A stretch of DNA of 64,000 nt from Clavibacter michiganensis subsp. tessellarius (GTDB taxonomy: Bacteria > Actinomycetota > Actinomycetes > Actinomycetales > Microbacteriaceae): positions 3,038,001 to 3,102,000 of the forward strand of contig NZ_CP040788.1 in NCBI RefSeq assembly GCF_021922985.1. Direction: 5' to 3'. Below the pieces are notes generated by a model. It did no database searches. It saw nothing but the letters and a program-made list of their open reading frames with translations, and had not been told where the DNA came from. The translations under genes and the position numbers were made by a program. Of the stretch, positions 62,719-64,000 are shown in pieces (within the stretch, counting starts at the first letter, position 1; every line of letters begins with the position of its first letter).

Positions 62719-64000
62719 GCCTCCACGGCGGTGCCGAAGCGGGCGGGGAGCGTGGCGCGGTGGATCCCGCGCAGCTCCTCGACCGACAGGGTGAACAGGC
62801 CCTGCAGCTCGAGGCCGGGCGCCTGCGCGTCCGTCACCCCGATGCGGAGCACGGGGTAGCCGCGCCCCTCGCAGAGACCCTGGAACTTGACGTCGTCCTC
62901 GCGGGGGACCGTGACGAGCATCCGGCCGGTGGACTCCGAGAAGAGGGCGGTCGCCGCATCGACGCCGTCGCGCTGGACGATGCCGTCGAGCCAGACGCGG
63001 GCGCCGACGCCGAAGCGCATGACGGACTCCGCGAGCGCCTGGCCGAGGCCGCCGTCCGAGAGGTCGTGCGCGCTCGCGACGAGCGACTGCGTGGCGCCGG
63101 CGGCGATGAGGGAGGCGAGCTCCCTCTCGGCGCGGAGGTCGACCACGGGCGGGACGCCGCCGAGGTGGTCGTGCACGGTGCCGGCCCAGGCGGATCCATC
63201 GAGCTCCTCGCGCGTGACGCCGAGGAGGTAGATGTTGTCGCCCTCGTCCTGCCAGCCGGACGGGATGCGGCGCGCGACGTCGTCGATCACGCCGAGCACG
63301 CCCACGACGGGCGTGGGGTGGATGGCCTGCGTGCCCGTCTGGTTGTAGAGGGAGACGTTGCCGCCCGTGACGGGGATCTCGAGCTCCAGGCAGCCGTCGG
63401 CGAGGCCCTCGACCGTGCGGCTGAACTGCCACATGACCTCGGGGTCCTCGGGGCTGCCGAAGTTGAGGCAGTCGCTCACGGCGACGGGCGTGGCGCCGGA
63501 CGCGGCGACGTTGCGGTACGCCTCCGCGAGGGCGAGCTGCGCGCCCTGGTACGGGTCGAGCTGGCAGAAGCGGCCGTTCGCGTCGGTCGCGACCGAGAAG
63601 CCGAGGCCGCTCTCCTCGTCGACGCGGACCATGCCGGCGTCGTCGGGGAACGACAGGGCCGTGTTGCCCATGACGTAGCGGTCGTACTGGTCGGTGATCC
63701 ACGACGCGTCGGCCAGGTTCGGGCTGCCGAGGAGCTGCAGGAACTGGTCGCGGATGTCGTCGGGCGCGGTGGGGCGCGCGAGGCGCGACGCGGAGTCGGC
63801 CTGGAGGGCGTCGATCCACGTGGGGTAGGAGACGGGGCGGTCGTAGACGGGGCCGTCGACCGCGACCGTGCGCGGCTCGACGTCGACGATGCGCTCGCCG
63901 TGGTGGTCGATGACGAGGCGGCCGGTGTCGGTGACCTCGCCGAGCACGCTCGTCTCGACGTCCCACTTGCGGACCACGGCGAGGAAGCCCTCGAGCTTCT
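62715..64000 (-). CDS. purL: phosphoribosylformylglycinamidine synthase PurL, C-terminal part (5' end outside window)
   Basis: The frame is open to base 64000, so only about the last 428 codons are here. They hold the C-terminal AIRS-type repeat of PurL: YDRYVMGNTALSFPDDAG, VSDCLNFGSPEDPEVMWQFS, PVTGGNVSLYNQT and HDLSDGGLGQALAES. The enzyme converts FGAR to FGAM with ATP and ammonia from glutamine in purine synthesis. Confidence 0.96.
   Translation of the reverse strand, partial: KLEGFLAVVRKWDVETSVLGEVTDTGRLVIDHHGERIVDVEPRTVAVDGPVYDRPVSYPTWIDALQADSASRLARPTAPDDIRDQFLQLLGSPNLADASWITDQYDRYVMGNTALSFPDDAGMVRVDEESGLGFSVATDANGRFCQLDPYQGAQLALAEAYRNVAASGATPVAVSDCLNFGSPEDPEVMWQFSRTVEGLADGCLELEIPVTGGNVSLYNQTGTQAIHPTPVVGVLGVIDDVARRIPSGWQDEGDNIYLLGVTREELDGSAWAGTVHDHLGGVPPVVDLRAERELASLIAAGATQSLVASAHDLSDGGLGQALAESVMRFGVGARVWLDGIVQRDGVDAATALFSESTGRMLVTVPREDDVKFQGLCEGRGYPVLRIGVTDAQAPGLELQGLFTLSVEELRGIHRATLPARFGTAVEA

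Noticed and set aside
1..64000. tRNA, rRNA and CRISPR arrays
   Set aside because: No cloverleaf-like gene, rRNA core sequence or regularly spaced 25-40 bp repeat array was seen in the window; the short tandem arrays at 30241 and in the repeat-protein gene have no spacers.

Overview
The window is very GC-rich (roughly three quarters G+C), almost every gene uses G or C at third codon positions, and the gene content (DUF3151 next to purA, a YhgE/Pip operon, DUF4012, a Wzy/Wzx-type exopolysaccharide locus, BLUF and PadR/DUF2812 genes) fits a Gram-positive actinobacterium of the Microbacteriaceae, most likely Clavibacter or a close relative. The genus is an inference from gene content and base use, not from a database match.

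Layout. 1-11.4 kb: HD-domain hydrolase (cut by the window edge), a TetR / degenerate ABC / YhgE operon, an AraC-type regulator, the SbcCD nuclease pair and a short-chain dehydrogenase. 11.5-18.9 kb: DUF3151, purA, an HTH-nucleotidyltransferase/HEPN pair of toxin-antitoxin type, a PadR/DUF2812 pair, a frameshifted P-loop kinase gene, a BLUF photoreceptor, a 3-hydroxyacyl-CoA dehydrogenase and an alpha/beta hydrolase. 18.9-30.2 kb: an OmpR-type two-component system divergent from a secreted repeat protein, acetyltransferase, two decayed genes, a VOC protein, a membrane-anchored serine hydrolase with a NarL-type two-component system, an Ohr peroxidase and a chorismate mutase.

30.3-61.7 kb is mainly a minus-strand exopolysaccharide locus: ATP-grasp enzyme, EEP-fold hydrolase, YdcF-like protein, DUF4012 protein, Wzy-like polymerase, pyruvyl transferase, flippase, two glycosyltransferases, initiating sugar-phosphate transferase, low-molecular-weight tyrosine phosphatase, BY-kinase, two acyltransferases, an SGNH lipoprotein and a second EEP hydrolase. 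The window ends with a dienelactone hydrolase and the 3' part of purL.

The most striking object is an 11,069-bp transposon (34634-45702) inserted in the DUF4012 gene. It has 24-bp imperfect terminal inverted repeats and a 9-bp target duplication, and removing it plus one duplication copy restores a 623-codon open gene. It carries a Tn552/Tn402-like transposition module (serine recombinase, DDE transposase, AAA ATPase) and a plus-strand cargo operon: universal stress protein, phosphoglycerate mutase, two CrcB (Fluc) fluoride-channel subunits, inorganic pyrophosphatase, enolase and dihydroxy-acid dehydratase. A glutamine synthetase gene and a TrkH tail follow on the opposite strand. CrcB with enolase and pyrophosphatase, the classic fluoride-sensitive enzymes, points to a mobile fluoride-resistance island that pairs export with spare copies of vulnerable magnesium-dependent enzymes. 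Its operon starts behind a leader with competing hairpins and a partly sequestered ribosome binding site. The insertion also breaks an exopolysaccharide gene.
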